Below are positions 33,009 to 41,432 of a DNA stretch of 64,000 nt, piece after piece. Source of the DNA: Candidatus Formimonas warabiya (GTDB lineage Bacteria; Bacillota; Dehalobacteriia; Dehalobacteriales; Dehalobacteriaceae); contig NZ_CP017634.1 in assembly GCF_002777255.1 (NCBI RefSeq), positions 5,530,903-5,594,902 of the forward strand, given 5' to 3'. The notes below the pieces were generated by a model. The model made no database searches. It saw only the letters and a program-made list of their open reading frames with translations, and was not told the origin of the DNA. Positions within the stretch are counted from its first letter, which is position 1. Each line of letters begins with the position of its first letter. The translations under genes and the position numbers were made by a program.

Positions 33009-33827
33009 TTGGCTTTATGCGGTTTTTTGCTGGTCCTGGTGCTGATTTTTGTGGGTGCCTTGGCCCCCTGGCTGGCGCCCCATGATCCCATTCACATTGA
33101 TTTAAAACTCAGCCTGCACCCACCGGACCAGGACTATCCTTTCGGCACCGATCATTTGGGCCGGTGCATTCTGTCCCGGTTGATCTACGGCGTCCGCCTG
33201 TCCCTGGGCTTAGCTGTGCTGGTGGTGACGGTCATTTTTGGCGCAGGCCTTTTGGTGGGCGCCAGTGCCGGATATTTGGGCGGGAGCTGGGACCATGTTT
33301 TAATGCGCATCGTCGATATCCTCCTGGCTTTTCCCGGGTTGATTCTGGCCATCGGTATTGCCGGGTTTTTGGGACCTAGCCTGATCAATATCATGATGGC
33401 CCTGTCTCTGGTAAACTGGGTAGGCTATGCCCGGATTGCCCGGGGGCTGGTCCTCTCCCTCAAGGAAAAGGAATTTGTGGTAGCAGCCCGGGCCAGCGGC
33501 AGTTCCCCCGGCAAGATTATGCGCAAGCACATTCTGCCTAATATGATCTCTCCCTTGATTGTGCTGGCCACCCTGGACATGGGGGCGGTGATCCTGCAAA
33601 TTTCCGGCATGTCTTTTTTAGGATTGGGCGCCCAGCCTCCTACGCCGGAGTGGGGGGCCATGCTCAGCGAGGGGCGTTCCTATATGCAGCTAGCGCCCTG
33701 GGTGATGGTTTATCCCGGGGGGGCCATTCTGCTGACGGTGATGGCCTTTAATCTTTTGGGCGACGGCCTGCGCGACGCCCTGGATCCCCGGTTTGGCAAC
33801 GATATATGGAAAGAGAAGGTGATGTAA
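33009..33827 (+). CDS. ABC transporter permease 4 (NikC type)
   Basis: A NikC/DppC permease of at least 272 residues: LAPHDPIHIDLKLSLHPP, FGTDHLGRCILSRLIYGVRLSLG, EAA loop KEFVVAARASGSSPGKIMRKHILPN, and SFLGLGAQPPTPEWGAMLSEG. The first canonical start in the frame is TTG 33009, but this cuts off the usual cytoplasmic N-terminus and has no ribosome binding site. The frame is open back through ATT 32976 (ATT AGG CTG TTA AAA), which is 8 bp after AAGGGGG, and CTG 32982. A non-canonical start is therefore likely. It is followed directly by a methyltransferase. Confidence 0.88.
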   Translation: MALCGFLLVLVLIFVGALAPWLAPHDPIHIDLKLSLHPPDQDYPFGTDHLGRCILSRLIYGVRLSLGLAVLVVTVIFGAGLLVGASAGYLGGSWDHVLMRIVDILLAFPGLILAIGIAGFLGPSLINIMMALSLVNWVGYARIARGLVLSLKEKEFVVAARASGSSPGKIMRKHILPNMISPLIVLATLDMGAVILQISGMSFLGLGAQPPTPEWGAMLSEGRSYMQLAPWVMVYPGGAILLTVMAFNLLGDGLRDALDPRFGNDIWKEKVM

Positions 33828-34574
33828 ATGTTGGCAGAGCGAATCGAAAATTACTGGTCCGGCAGATCGGCCGGCTACAGTGCCTCCATCCGGAAAGAAA
33901 TATCTTCTTTTCGCAGAGAGGCCTGGAAAAGCTTACTGGAAGAAATGGGCGGGGAGGGAAATGGGAAAAAGGCTTTGGATGTGGGCACCGGGCCCGGCTT
34001 TTTTGCCATTTTGCTGGCAGATCTGGGCTATGAGGTCACGGCCCTGGATGCGGCGGAAAATATGCTGGAGGAAGCCCGGGAAAATATTAAGCATGCCGGG
34101 TTTCGGGCAACCTTTTTCAAAGGGGATGCCCAAAAAGTTCCTTATCCGGAAAATACCTTTGATCTGATCGTGTCCCGGAATCTTACCTGGACCCTGCCCC
34201 AGCCTTTGGATACGTATCAGGAATGGTTCCGGCTCTTAAAGAAGGGAGGGAGAGTACTGGTATTTGACGCCAACTGGTATCTGCGTTTGACAGATGCCGG
34301 ACTTCAGGCGGCCTATGAAGAGGAGATGAAACTGGCCCGGGCAAAGGGGTGTTTTAAAGAGATTAGTGAGGAGCAAATGAAAGAATGCGAGGAGATCGCG
34401 AAAAAACTTCCCCTCACCTATCAGAAAAGACCGGAATGGGATGTGCAGGCCTTTACTTCCTGCGGTTTTCCGGAGGTTTTCGTGCAAGAGCGGATTAATG
34501 AACGGATTTATAATGAAACGGAACAGGCAATTTATCAGGCGGAGCCCATGTTCGGCCTCTGTGCCGTGAAATAA
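33828..34574 (+). CDS. Class I SAM-dependent methyltransferase 1
   Basis: A 248-residue Rossmann-fold methyltransferase. Motif I is ALDVGTGPGFFAILLADLGYEVTALDAAENML, with the acidic end of strand 2, followed by DLIVSRNLTWTLPQP (motif IV region) and LLKKGGRVLVFDANWY. The N-terminus (RIENYWSGRSAGYS) is shared with the paralogue at 38278, so the two form a distinct subfamily. The ATG abuts the stop of the permease gene, so it belongs to the nickel/peptide importer operon. The methyl acceptor is unknown. A role in making or processing an imported metal chelate is a guess from position. Confidence 0.85.
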   Translation: MLAERIENYWSGRSAGYSASIRKEISSFRREAWKSLLEEMGGEGNGKKALDVGTGPGFFAILLADLGYEVTALDAAENMLEEARENIKHAGFRATFFKGDAQKVPYPENTFDLIVSRNLTWTLPQPLDTYQEWFRLLKKGGRVLVFDANWYLRLTDAGLQAAYEEEMKLARAKGCFKEISEEQMKECEEIAKKLPLTYQKRPEWDVQAFTSCGFPEVFVQERINERIYNETEQAIYQAEPMFGLCAVK

Positions 34575-34624
34575 CGGGCCGGGGGAAATAGCAACAAAGG
34601 GACAGAATAGGAGGAGGTTAAAGA

Positions 34625-36202
34625 ATGAAGAAACTGCGCGTAAAATTATTACTGATGATGGTGTTGGCCCTGGTACTGGTGATCGGCAGCACCGGCTGCG
34701 GATCCCCTCAGACCCAGGATGAGCAGGGAGAAGTCCCGGCGGCAACGGAAAAAGAGCAGGCGATCACGGTGGGGACCAGCTTTTTCCCCAGCAATCTGGA
34801 TGCGGCCGAGGAGTGGAACGGCTGGTACACGGTGGAATACGGCTTAGGAGAGACGCCGGTGAAATTGAACAGTGCCATGGAGTTGGAGCCCTGGGTGGCG
34901 GAATCCTGGCAGCAGGTGGATGAGAATACCTGGGAAATCAAGATCAAAGACGGCGTCAAATTTCAGAATGGCAAGACGGTGGATGCGGCCGCGGTGAAAG
35001 CATCCTTTGCGCGCACCATCGCCATCAATCCCCGGGCCCAGGAACTTTTTAACATCGATACTATGGAGGCGACAGGAAACACCCTGGTGGTGAAGACCAA
35101 GACGCCCAATCCGGCTTTTATGTCCAGCCTGGTGGATCCCCTGGCCGTGGTGGCGGATGCGGCGGCAGCGGAAGAGATGGGCGATCAGTTTAAAACCGCT
35201 CCGGTCTTGACCGGTCCCTTCAAAGCGGTCAAATTTGAAAAAGACGTGGAAATCGCTGTGGAAAGAAACGAGGATTACTGGGGAGAAAAGGCTACCTTGC
35301 AGCGCGTTGTTTTTAAGCTGATTCCGGATGATAATACCAGAATTATGGCGATGCAATCGGGAGATATCGACGTGGTGGAAAATGTGCCCGTAGGCAGTCT
35401 GGATCTGTTCACCCAAAAGGATTCTTACCAGGTGCTTAGCGAATCCGGGGTGCGGGATCATATTCTGGTTTTCAACCTGGCCAAACCGGTTTTCCAAGAT
35501 CCCGCGGTAAGAAAAGCGATTAATACGGCCATTGACCGCAATGCCCTTGCCCATGATTTGATGAAAGGAATGGCGGTGGCCGGGGTAGGCCCCTTTCCCT
35601 TGGTGACGCCTTTTGGGGGAGACAAGCTGACCGGCTACAGCTACGATGCGGCGGCAGCGGCCAAACTGCTGGATGATGCGGGCTGGGTTTTGAACAGCGA
35701 GGGGGTCCGGGCCAAAGGCAGTCAAAAACTGGACATCGTCATCAAGACCTACAGCAGCAGGCCGGAATTGCCCCAAATCGGCCAGGTATTGCAGTCCCAG
35801 CTGGCCCAAATCGGCATCAAAGTGTCGGTGGAAGTCGTGGAAAACATTGATGAATCTATGAGCAGCGGAAATTTTGACGCCGTGATTTACAGCATGAATA
35901 CGGCAGTGACGGGAGATCCCCAGTATTTCCTGAATATTTTCTTTAAAACGGGGGCTGATTCCAATTACGGTAAATACAGCAACCCGGCCCTGGACAAGGT
36001 GATCGAGGAACTGGGCCGCACCTTTGAAACAGAGAAGCGGTACCAGCTGGCCCAAGAAGCCCAGCAAATCATCCTGGATGACGCGGCATTTGTCTTTTTG
36101 ATCTATCCGAAAAGCAACCTGGTGGCCAAAAGCAATATTTCCGGCTTAAGTTTACATCCCTCTGATTTTTATTTTCTAAATACGCAGATTGAAGTGAACT
36201 AA
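34625..36202 (+). CDS. ABC transporter substrate-binding lipoprotein 2 (SBP_bac_5)
   Basis: A 525-residue lipoprotein: signal helix LLMMVLALVLVIGSTGC with the lipobox ending at about residue 23, then the family 5 fold (TWEIKIKDGVKFQNGKTVDAAAVKASFART; RKAINTAIDRNALAHDLMKGMAVAGVGPF). The overall pattern is closer to NikA-like nickel-binding proteins than the first SBP in the window, but this is an impression, not a test. ATG 34625 has GGAGGAGG ahead. It lies between a methyltransferase and the ATPases of the same operon. Confidence 0.9.
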   Translation: MKKLRVKLLLMMVLALVLVIGSTGCGSPQTQDEQGEVPAATEKEQAITVGTSFFPSNLDAAEEWNGWYTVEYGLGETPVKLNSAMELEPWVAESWQQVDENTWEIKIKDGVKFQNGKTVDAAAVKASFARTIAINPRAQELFNIDTMEATGNTLVVKTKTPNPAFMSSLVDPLAVVADAAAAEEMGDQFKTAPVLTGPFKAVKFEKDVEIAVERNEDYWGEKATLQRVVFKLIPDDNTRIMAMQSGDIDVVENVPVGSLDLFTQKDSYQVLSESGVRDHILVFNLAKPVFQDPAVRKAINTAIDRNALAHDLMKGMAVAGVGPFPLVTPFGGDKLTGYSYDAAAAAKLLDDAGWVLNSEGVRAKGSQKLDIVIKTYSSRPELPQIGQVLQSQLAQIGIKVSVEVVENIDESMSSGNFDAVIYSMNTAVTGDPQYFLNIFFKTGADSNYGKYSNPALDKVIEELGRTFETEKRYQLAQEAQQIILDDAAFVFLIYPKSNLVAKSNISGLSLHPSDFYFLNTQIEVN

Positions 36203-36219
36203 GGGAAAGAAGGGAAAAA

Positions 36220-37254
36220 GTGCACGACCCTTGGAAAAACAGGAATACCCTCTTAAAGATGGAAAATGTGCAGGTGCAGTACAGGGGCGCAGGGGGGGCC
36301 AGCAAAATCATCCGCAATCTGGATTTAGCCCTGGAAAAGCACCAGACGTTAGGAATTGTAGGCGAAAGCGGCAGCGGGAAGACCACCCTGATCCGGGCTG
36401 TTCTGGGGCTGCTCCCCCCGGGAGGCGTGATCACCGGGGGCAGGATTCTCTTTCAGGGCCAGGATTTGTTAAAACTGTCCCGGGAAGAAAGGAGAAGAAT
36501 CCGGGGGCGCCGCATCGGCATGATTTTTCAGGAACCCGGCGCCGCCTTAAACCCGGTGCGGAAGATCGGCGCCCAGTTTAGCGATGCTTTATGCGCCCAC
36601 TTCCCCATGCCGAAACAAGAGGCCCGGCAAAGAGCCCTGGACATGCTGGCCAAAATGCTTTTGCCGGATCCGGAAAAGATCTTCACCTCCTATTCCTTTC
36701 AATTAAGCGGGGGGATGAAGCAAAGGGTAACCATTGCCCTGGCCCTTGCTCTGGAACCGGAGCTGCTCCTGGCGGATGAGCCCACCAGCGCCCTGGATGT
36801 GACGGTGCAGGCCCAGATGATCAAAGAAATGCAAAGGCTGCAGCAAGAGCTGAAAACAAGCATCATCCTTGTTTCTCATAATATGGGGGTGGTGGCCCAG
36901 ATGGCAGACCGCATCGGCGTGATGTACGGGGGAGAATTGGTGGAATGGGGGCCCAAGGAAAGGGTGATTAACCACCCCGGCCATCCTTACACGAAAGCTT
37001 TACTGTCATCCATTCCCCGCCTGGATCAAAAAGAAAGGCTGCTCCCCTCCATCAGCGGGCAGCCCCCCCGCTTTGGGGAAATGCCCCGGGGATGCACCTT
37101 TTCCCCCCGCTGTCCGGAAGCGGTCAGTATCTGCGCCCCCCAATCCCCCGGCCGGTTTGTCGACGGTTGGGGGCACATGGTCTGTTGTACAAAAATCAAA
37201 AAGGGGATGGGGTGGACCTCATATCCCACATCGAAGGAGGCGGCAGGTATTTGA
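36220..37254 (+). CDS. ABC transporter ATP-binding protein 3 (NikD/DppD type)
   Basis: A 344-residue ATPase: Walker A GESGSGKTT, signature LSGGMKQRVTIA, Walker B LLLADEPTSALDV and H-loop VSHNMG, followed by the oligopeptide-transporter C-terminal motif (PRGCTFSPRCPEAVSIC). GTG 36220 is preceded by AAGGGA. The stop overlaps the start of the next ATPase by 1 bp. The C-terminal tail beyond the Cys motif (KIKKGMGWTSYPTSKEAAGI) is slightly longer than usual. Confidence 0.92.
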   Translation: MHDPWKNRNTLLKMENVQVQYRGAGGASKIIRNLDLALEKHQTLGIVGESGSGKTTLIRAVLGLLPPGGVITGGRILFQGQDLLKLSREERRRIRGRRIGMIFQEPGAALNPVRKIGAQFSDALCAHFPMPKQEARQRALDMLAKMLLPDPEKIFTSYSFQLSGGMKQRVTIALALALEPELLLADEPTSALDVTVQAQMIKEMQRLQQELKTSIILVSHNMGVVAQMADRIGVMYGGELVEWGPKERVINHPGHPYTKALLSSIPRLDQKERLLPSISGQPPRFGEMPRGCTFSPRCPEAVSICAPQSPGRFVDGWGHMVCCTKIKKGMGWTSYPTSKEAAGI

Positions 37255-38240
37255 TGGATCCCTCTACCCGCCCGCCCCTCTACCGGGTAAAAAAAATAAA
37301 AAAATATTACGGTACGGGGCCGTCCTTATTCCACCCCCACGCGCGCATCCTGCGCGCGGTAGATGAGGTTGACCTGGCCATTTATCCTCATGAAACGGTG
37401 GGTCTGGTGGGGGAGAGCGGGTGCGGAAAAAGTACCCTGGCCCGGCTCATGATGCATCTGGAGCCGGTTTCCGGAGGAACCATGGAGTATCTGGGCCGGG
37501 ATATTACCCGGATCACGGACCGGGACCTCTTTCTCTTCCGGCGCCAGGTACAGATGATTTTTCAGGATGCCTGGGCCTCCTTAAATCCCCGGCAAAGAAT
37601 CGGGGACATGATCAGGGAGCCTCTGGAAAATTACCGCCTCACGGGCAAAAAGCTGCTCTCCGCCCGGGTGGAGGAGCTGCTGGAACTGGTGGGTCTGGAA
37701 AAAGCCCATCTTTCCCGCTACCCCCATGAATTAAGCGGCGGGGAGAGGCAGCGGGTGACCATTGCCCGGGCCCTGGCGGTGGAGCCCCGTATCTTAATCT
37801 GTGACGAAGCCACGGCCAATCTGGACGTGTCCATTCAGGCCCAGATGGTTAATCTTTTGATCACCCTGCAGCAAAGGCTGGGCTTGTCTTACTTATTCAT
37901 TTCCCATGATCTGGCCTTAGTGAAGCACCTGAGCGACCGTATTGCCGTGATGTATCTGGGCAAGATTGTGGAGATGCTGGATAGTTCTGCCCTGGTGGAG
38001 CGGGCCCGGCATCCTTATACCCAGTCTCTTTTGGCCGCGGTTCTTCCCATAGCGGGAGAGGAACCGCTCCGGTCACTGCCCGTGCTGAAAGGAGAGGCCT
38101 TTTATGATGCCGCCGCTGCCCAGGGGTGCGGTTTTTGCCCCCGGTGCAGCCAGGCCGGCGACCTGTGCTGGAAAATGACGCCCCGGCTTTGGGAGATGGA
38201 GGCAGGGCATTTTGTGGCCTGCCACCTGATCCAGGCCTGA
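37254..38240 (+). CDS. ABC transporter ATP-binding protein 4 (NikE/DppF type)
   Basis: A 328-residue ATPase: Walker A GESGCGKST, signature LSGGERQRVTIA, Walker B ILICDEATANLDV (DEAT in place of DEPT) and H-loop ISHDLA, with the Cys-rich C-terminal motif (GCGFCPRCSQAGDLC). ATG 37254 overlaps the TGA of the previous gene (TGATG) and follows AAGGAGG; an in-frame start at 37092 would overlap that gene by 160 bp. It is the last transport gene of the second importer and is followed by a second methyltransferase. Confidence 0.92.
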   Translation: MDPSTRPPLYRVKKIKKYYGTGPSLFHPHARILRAVDEVDLAIYPHETVGLVGESGCGKSTLARLMMHLEPVSGGTMEYLGRDITRITDRDLFLFRRQVQMIFQDAWASLNPRQRIGDMIREPLENYRLTGKKLLSARVEELLELVGLEKAHLSRYPHELSGGERQRVTIARALAVEPRILICDEATANLDVSIQAQMVNLLITLQQRLGLSYLFISHDLALVKHLSDRIAVMYLGKIVEMLDSSALVERARHPYTQSLLAAVLPIAGEEPLRSLPVLKGEAFYDAAAAQGCGFCPRCSQAGDLCWKMTPRLWEMEAGHFVACHLIQA

Positions 38241-38277
38241 TCCGGGCAGGCAGCAATTTATGAGGAGGATGAGCAAA

Positions 38278-39018
38278 ATGGAGATACAGAAACGGATTGA
38301 AAACTACTGGCAGGGAGAAGTTGCCCGCTACAGCGAGCACATCTGGAAGGAAATGAATAGTTTTAAAAAAAAGGCCTGGGAGACTTTGATCGATACCTAC
38401 CGGCCCCAGGGTGAATCTCTGAAGGCCCTGGATATTGGTACCGGTCCCGGTTTTTTTGCCATGGTTTTATCCGGCATGGGGCACCGGGTGACGGGCATAG
38501 ATTGTACCGGGGCCATGCTGGAAGAAGCGCAGCGCAATATGCAAACGGTGGGCCTGACCGGGGAATTTTATCTTAGGGATTCCCATGACCCCGGCTTTGA
38601 GCCGGAAACCTTTGATCTGGTTATCTGCCGGGATTTAACCTGGACCTTGCGGGATCCTCAAGCCGCCTACCGGGAATGGTACCGGGTTTTAAAACCTCAA
38701 GGCCGGCTTTTGATTTTTGATTCCAACTGGAATTTGCGCTTCCATGACCCCATCATGAAAAAACGGTACCAGGAGGATCAGGAGCGCGCTGTCCGGATGG
38801 GTATCGAGCCCACCTTTGAAGCGGAGGAAAGTCAGAATATTTCCCGGGAACTTTTTTTCAGCACCCGGTTCCGTCCCCAGTGGGATGCCTCGGCCCTGAT
38901 GGAGATCGGTTTTAAAAGGCTGTGGTTTGATCTGGATATCTCTGAACAGGTATGGAATAAAGAGGAGAGAGTGCTTTATCGGTCCACACCGGTATTTTTA
39001 ATCTGTGCGGAAAAGTAG
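38278..39018 (+). CDS. Class I SAM-dependent methyltransferase 2
   Basis: A 246-residue paralogue of the methyltransferase at 33828, sharing RIENYWxGExARYS at the N-terminus, motif I ALDIGTGPGFFAMVLSGMGHRVTGIDCTGAML and the DLVICRDLTWTLRDPQ segment. ATG 38278 is 9 bp after GAGGAGG; two upstream in-frame ATGs overlap that site. It closes the second importer operon and is followed by a terminator at 39041. Having two paralogues in one metal/peptide import operon suggests two methylation steps or a heterodimer. The substrate is unknown. Confidence 0.85.
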   Translation: MEIQKRIENYWQGEVARYSEHIWKEMNSFKKKAWETLIDTYRPQGESLKALDIGTGPGFFAMVLSGMGHRVTGIDCTGAMLEEAQRNMQTVGLTGEFYLRDSHDPGFEPETFDLVICRDLTWTLRDPQAAYREWYRVLKPQGRLLIFDSNWNLRFHDPIMKKRYQEDQERAVRMGIEPTFEAEESQNISRELFFSTRFRPQWDASALMEIGFKRLWFDLDISEQVWNKEERVLYRSTPVFLICAEK

Positions 39019-39040
39019 GTCCTTGTATTTAGGTTTCCCT

Positions 39041-39088
39041 GGCGAGACAGATGCTGCCGCGTAGCATACTTCTTGCCCGGGTTTTTAT
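39041..39088 (+). terminator. Terminator of the second ABC operon
   Basis: Outer stem GGCGAGA/TCTTGCC (one G-U pair) and inner stem ATGCT/AGCAT, followed by CGGGTTTTTATAA. Confidence 0.65.
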
Positions 39089-39090
39089 AA

Positions 39091-39236
39091 GCCTCCCGCC
39101 GGCATGCGGAATATTCCTCAACTATGCACACTCACTTTGAGGGGTGTTCCTGACACACACGGGCGGGAGGCATTTACAAAACAAATGGGCTTCAGAACAC
39201 TCCGGCTGGGCGGCGGCATGCTGCCCGTGTTTTTAG
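39091..39236 (+). promoter_or_regulatory. Structured leader of methyltransferase 3
   Basis: GCCTCCCGCC (39091-39100) can pair with GGCGGGAGGC (39162-39171), a perfect 10-bp long-range stem. A terminator-like hairpin GGGCGGC/GCTGCCC (39208-39226) then precedes GTGTTTTTA, 17 bp before the gene. The layout suggests an attenuator or riboswitch, but I recognise no known class. Confidence 0.5.
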
Positions 39237-39252
39237 GAAAGGAGGATCACCG

Positions 39253-39867
39253 GTGAATCGGAAAGAATTTTTTAATGCCAAAGCGGCCCAGTGGGACACC
39301 CATTGTTGTCCTGATCAAGATATTATCAATCAAATCCTTGATTTGGTGGATATTCAGCCGGGAGATAGAATTCTCGATGTAGGTACGGGAACAGGGGTGC
39401 TGATTCCTTTTCTCCTGTCCCGAACCGGCCCTTCCGGAGAGATTGTCGGGGTAGACATAGCCGACAAAATGATTGAGGTAGCCCGGCAGAAATACCGCGA
39501 TCCCCATGTAGATTTTCTCGTGGGAGATATTTTTCAACTGAATTTTTCGGCGGCCCCTTTTGACGTGATTATGTGCTATGCCGTCTTTCCCCATTTTGAA
39601 GAGCAGAAAACTGTGCCGGAAAGACTGGGGGCCTTTTTGCGACCCGGGGGAAAACTGGCTGTCTGCCATGCCATGAGCAGGGACAAAATCAATCAAGTGC
39701 ATCAGAATGCCGCCTCGGCCGTATCAGGGGATTACCTGCCTGATGCAGAGACCATTAAAGGTTTTTATCTTGCTGCCGGCTATGACATGATGGGAGAGGC
39801 AGACAATGAAAAGATGTTTGTGCTGGTGGGCCGGAAAAATACCGGAACAAAGGACAGGACGGATTAG
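39253..39867 (+). CDS. Class I SAM-dependent methyltransferase 3 (UbiE-like)
   Basis: A 204-residue methyltransferase of a different subfamily from the two before it: motif I ILDVGTGTGVLIPFLLSRTGPSGEIVGVDIADKMIEVAR, then DVIMCYAVFPHF and FLRPGGKLAVCHAMSR, which recall UbiE/COQ5-like enzymes. It starts with GTG after AAAGGAGG and has its own structured leader. Its stop overlaps the stop of the convergent SDR gene by 4 bp. The substrate is unknown; thiol, arsenic and chelator methylation are all possible for this type. Confidence 0.85.
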   Translation: MNRKEFFNAKAAQWDTHCCPDQDIINQILDLVDIQPGDRILDVGTGTGVLIPFLLSRTGPSGEIVGVDIADKMIEVARQKYRDPHVDFLVGDIFQLNFSAAPFDVIMCYAVFPHFEEQKTVPERLGAFLRPGGKLAVCHAMSRDKINQVHQNAASAVSGDYLPDAETIKGFYLAAGYDMMGEADNEKMFVLVGRKNTGTKDRTD

Positions 39868-40598
39868 ACGACAAATCCGCCCGTGACATTTAATACGTGG
39901 CCGGTAATAAAGCGGGCCTCCTCGGAGGCAAGATAAAAAATGGCGGAGGCCACATCCCTTGCCTGGCCCAGTTTCAGCAAAGGTGTTTGATTCTTTAACT
40001 CTTCCAGAGTAGTTTCATCATATCCGTTCATCATATCGGTTTGAATTACACCTGGGGCCACGCAGTTCACCCGGATGTTGGACGGTCCTACCTCCTTAGC
40101 CAGGGCTTTTGTTAAGCCGATAATGCCCGCTTTGGCTGCGGAATAGTGGACTTCGCAGGATCCCCCTGCCAAACCCCAGATGGAGGAAACATTGATGATC
40201 ACGCCTTCTTTTTGGGGAATCATCTGTTTCAGCACACTCTGGGTGCAGTTGAAAACTCCCTTAAGGTTGGTGTTAAGCATGATGTCCCATTCTTCTTCCG
40301 TGATATCGGTAAACAATTTGCTCTCCGATATTCCGGCGTTATTGACCAGGACGTGGATTTTGCCGAATTTCTCCCGACAGAATTCCACCATCAAATCCAC
40401 TTCTCTCCTTTTGGAAACATCAGCTTGAAAGCATGCCGCGGAATAACCCTGGTTTTTTAAGTTATTTACCAGTGCATGGGCCATTTCCTCTGAGTGCCGG
40501 TAATTGATCAGCACATGGTCACCGTGGCGGGCAAAAAGCTCAGCGGCAGCTTTGCCGATCCCCCGGGAAGCGCCGGTAATAATCACCGTTCGTTTCAT
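39864..40598 (-). CDS. Short-chain dehydrogenase/reductase (FabG-like)
   Basis: A 244-residue classical SDR. The NAD(P)-binding motif TGASRGIG is at residues 8-15, NNAG near 90, the catalytic Ser in NVSSIWG and the YxxxK motif in HYSAAKAG. The closing segment FITGHVLNVTGGFVV fits the 3-oxoacyl-ACP reductase (FabG) group, which also contains many sugar and acetoacetyl-CoA reductases. It stands alone between convergent and divergent neighbours, so the substrate cannot be inferred. The start ATG at 40598 has GAAAGGAAAAG ahead on the minus strand. Confidence 0.9.
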   Translation of the reverse strand: MKRTVIITGASRGIGKAAAELFARHGDHVLINYRHSEEMAHALVNNLKNQGYSAACFQADVSKRREVDLMVEFCREKFGKIHVLVNNAGISESKLFTDITEEEWDIMLNTNLKGVFNCTQSVLKQMIPQKEGVIINVSSIWGLAGGSCEVHYSAAKAGIIGLTKALAKEVGPSNIRVNCVAPGVIQTDMMNGYDETTLEELKNQTPLLKLGQARDVASAIFYLASEEARFITGHVLNVTGGFVV

Positions 40599-40684
40599 GT
40601 TCTTTTCCTTTCTTCATTTAATAAGAGACATTTTTATTGTGATTATAGCATATCGAGCACTTTTTTTTAAATGAACCTTATTTA

Positions 40685-40713
40685 TTGACTCTGTGATAAA
40701 ATTAAGATAGAAT
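40685..40713 (+). promoter_or_regulatory. Promoter of the toxin-antitoxin pair
   Basis: TTGACT, 17 bases, TAGAAT, 28 bp before the antitoxin start. It drives the pair away from the divergent SDR gene. Confidence 0.65.
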
Positions 40714-40741
40714 TATGATAAGAAATATAGAGGAAGTGGTA

Positions 40742-41011
40742 ATGATGATTCAAATCAGACCTGTTTCCGATTTAAGAAATAAGTTCCCCGAAATTGAAGA
40801 TATTGTTGTTAAGGAAGGACAACCGGTATATTTAACGAAAAATGGCTATGGGGCTATGGTGGTGTTAAGTCTCGAAAAATATGCGGAATTAACCGATGAG
40901 ATAGAACTTAAACTTGATGAAGCGGATAAAGAGGCGGATTTAACCGAGGTAAGATCTACCCACGATGAAGTTTTTTCGAGGGTGAGGGCAAGAATTAATG
41001 CTGGCCGGTAA
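40742..41011 (+). CDS. Phd/YefM-family antitoxin
   Basis: An 89-residue antitoxin. The N-terminal domain (IRPVSDLRNKFPEIEDIV...GQPVYLTKNGYGAMVVLSLEKYAEL) is the Phd/YefM DNA-binding fold, and the acidic C-terminus should wrap and block the toxin. Proteins of this family also repress their own operon. ATG 40742 follows GAGG; ATG 40745 is equally possible and an in-frame start at 40715 lies upstream of the site. It overlaps the toxin gene by 14 bp, the usual coupling. Confidence 0.9.
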   Translation: MMIQIRPVSDLRNKFPEIEDIVVKEGQPVYLTKNGYGAMVVLSLEKYAELTDEIELKLDEADKEADLTEVRSTHDEVFSRVRARINAGR

Positions 41012-41315
41012 ATATGCGCTGAGATACATTCCCAGATTTGAACAAGACTTAAATGAAATTGTAGATTATATTGTATTTAAGCTTCATAATCCGGCCGGTG
41101 CCATTAATCTGATAAATAAAATGGAAAATGCCATCGTCGAAAGACTGAATTGTCCCTTATCTTTTGAGCCGTTTCAATCAAACAGAAAAAGGAAAAACCC
41201 TTATTATCGGATCTATGTGGACAATTTTACTGTCTACTATGTTGTGATAGGGAATGTAATGGAAATCAGAAGGGTACTCTACAGGGGCAGAGATGTAAGT
41301 AAAATTATAAAATGA
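40998..41315 (+). CDS. ParE/RelE-family toxin
   Basis: A 105-residue toxin of the ParE/RelE superfamily: an N-terminal helical hairpin (RFEQDLNEIVDYIVFKLHNPAGAINLINKMENAI) followed by beta strands with NPYYRIYVDNFTVYYVV and MEIRRVLYRGRDVSKII. The pattern YRIYVDNFTVYYVVIGN...RRVLYRGRD is shared with toxins paired with YefM/Phd. Whether it acts on mRNA or on gyrase cannot be decided. It starts within the antitoxin gene and is followed by a terminator at 41331. Confidence 0.9.
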   Translation: MLAGKYALRYIPRFEQDLNEIVDYIVFKLHNPAGAINLINKMENAIVERLNCPLSFEPFQSNRKRKNPYYRIYVDNFTVYYVVIGNVMEIRRVLYRGRDVSKIIK

Positions 41316-41330
41316 AATCAGAATCAGCAA

Positions 41331-41358
41331 AACAGGAGGATGACACCTCCTGTTTTTT
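41331..41358 (+). terminator. Terminator of the toxin-antitoxin operon
   Basis: AACAGGAGG/CCTCCTGTT, 9 bp with a 6-base loop, followed by TTTTTTT. It separates this operon from the convergent regulator gene. Confidence 0.9.
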
Positions 41359-41432
41359 TGTCCGGTTTGATAAAGCTTATACAAAAATTGTCCCCCGCAT
41401 ATTTTCCCAGGGAAAATATGCTTCTTTTTGTT

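Noticed and set aside
34844..36067. A 407-codon open frame on the minus strand
   Set aside because: It is antisense to the second substrate-binding protein, has no ribosome binding site, and its translation is rich in His/Arg/Gly as expected from the complement of a GC-biased gene.
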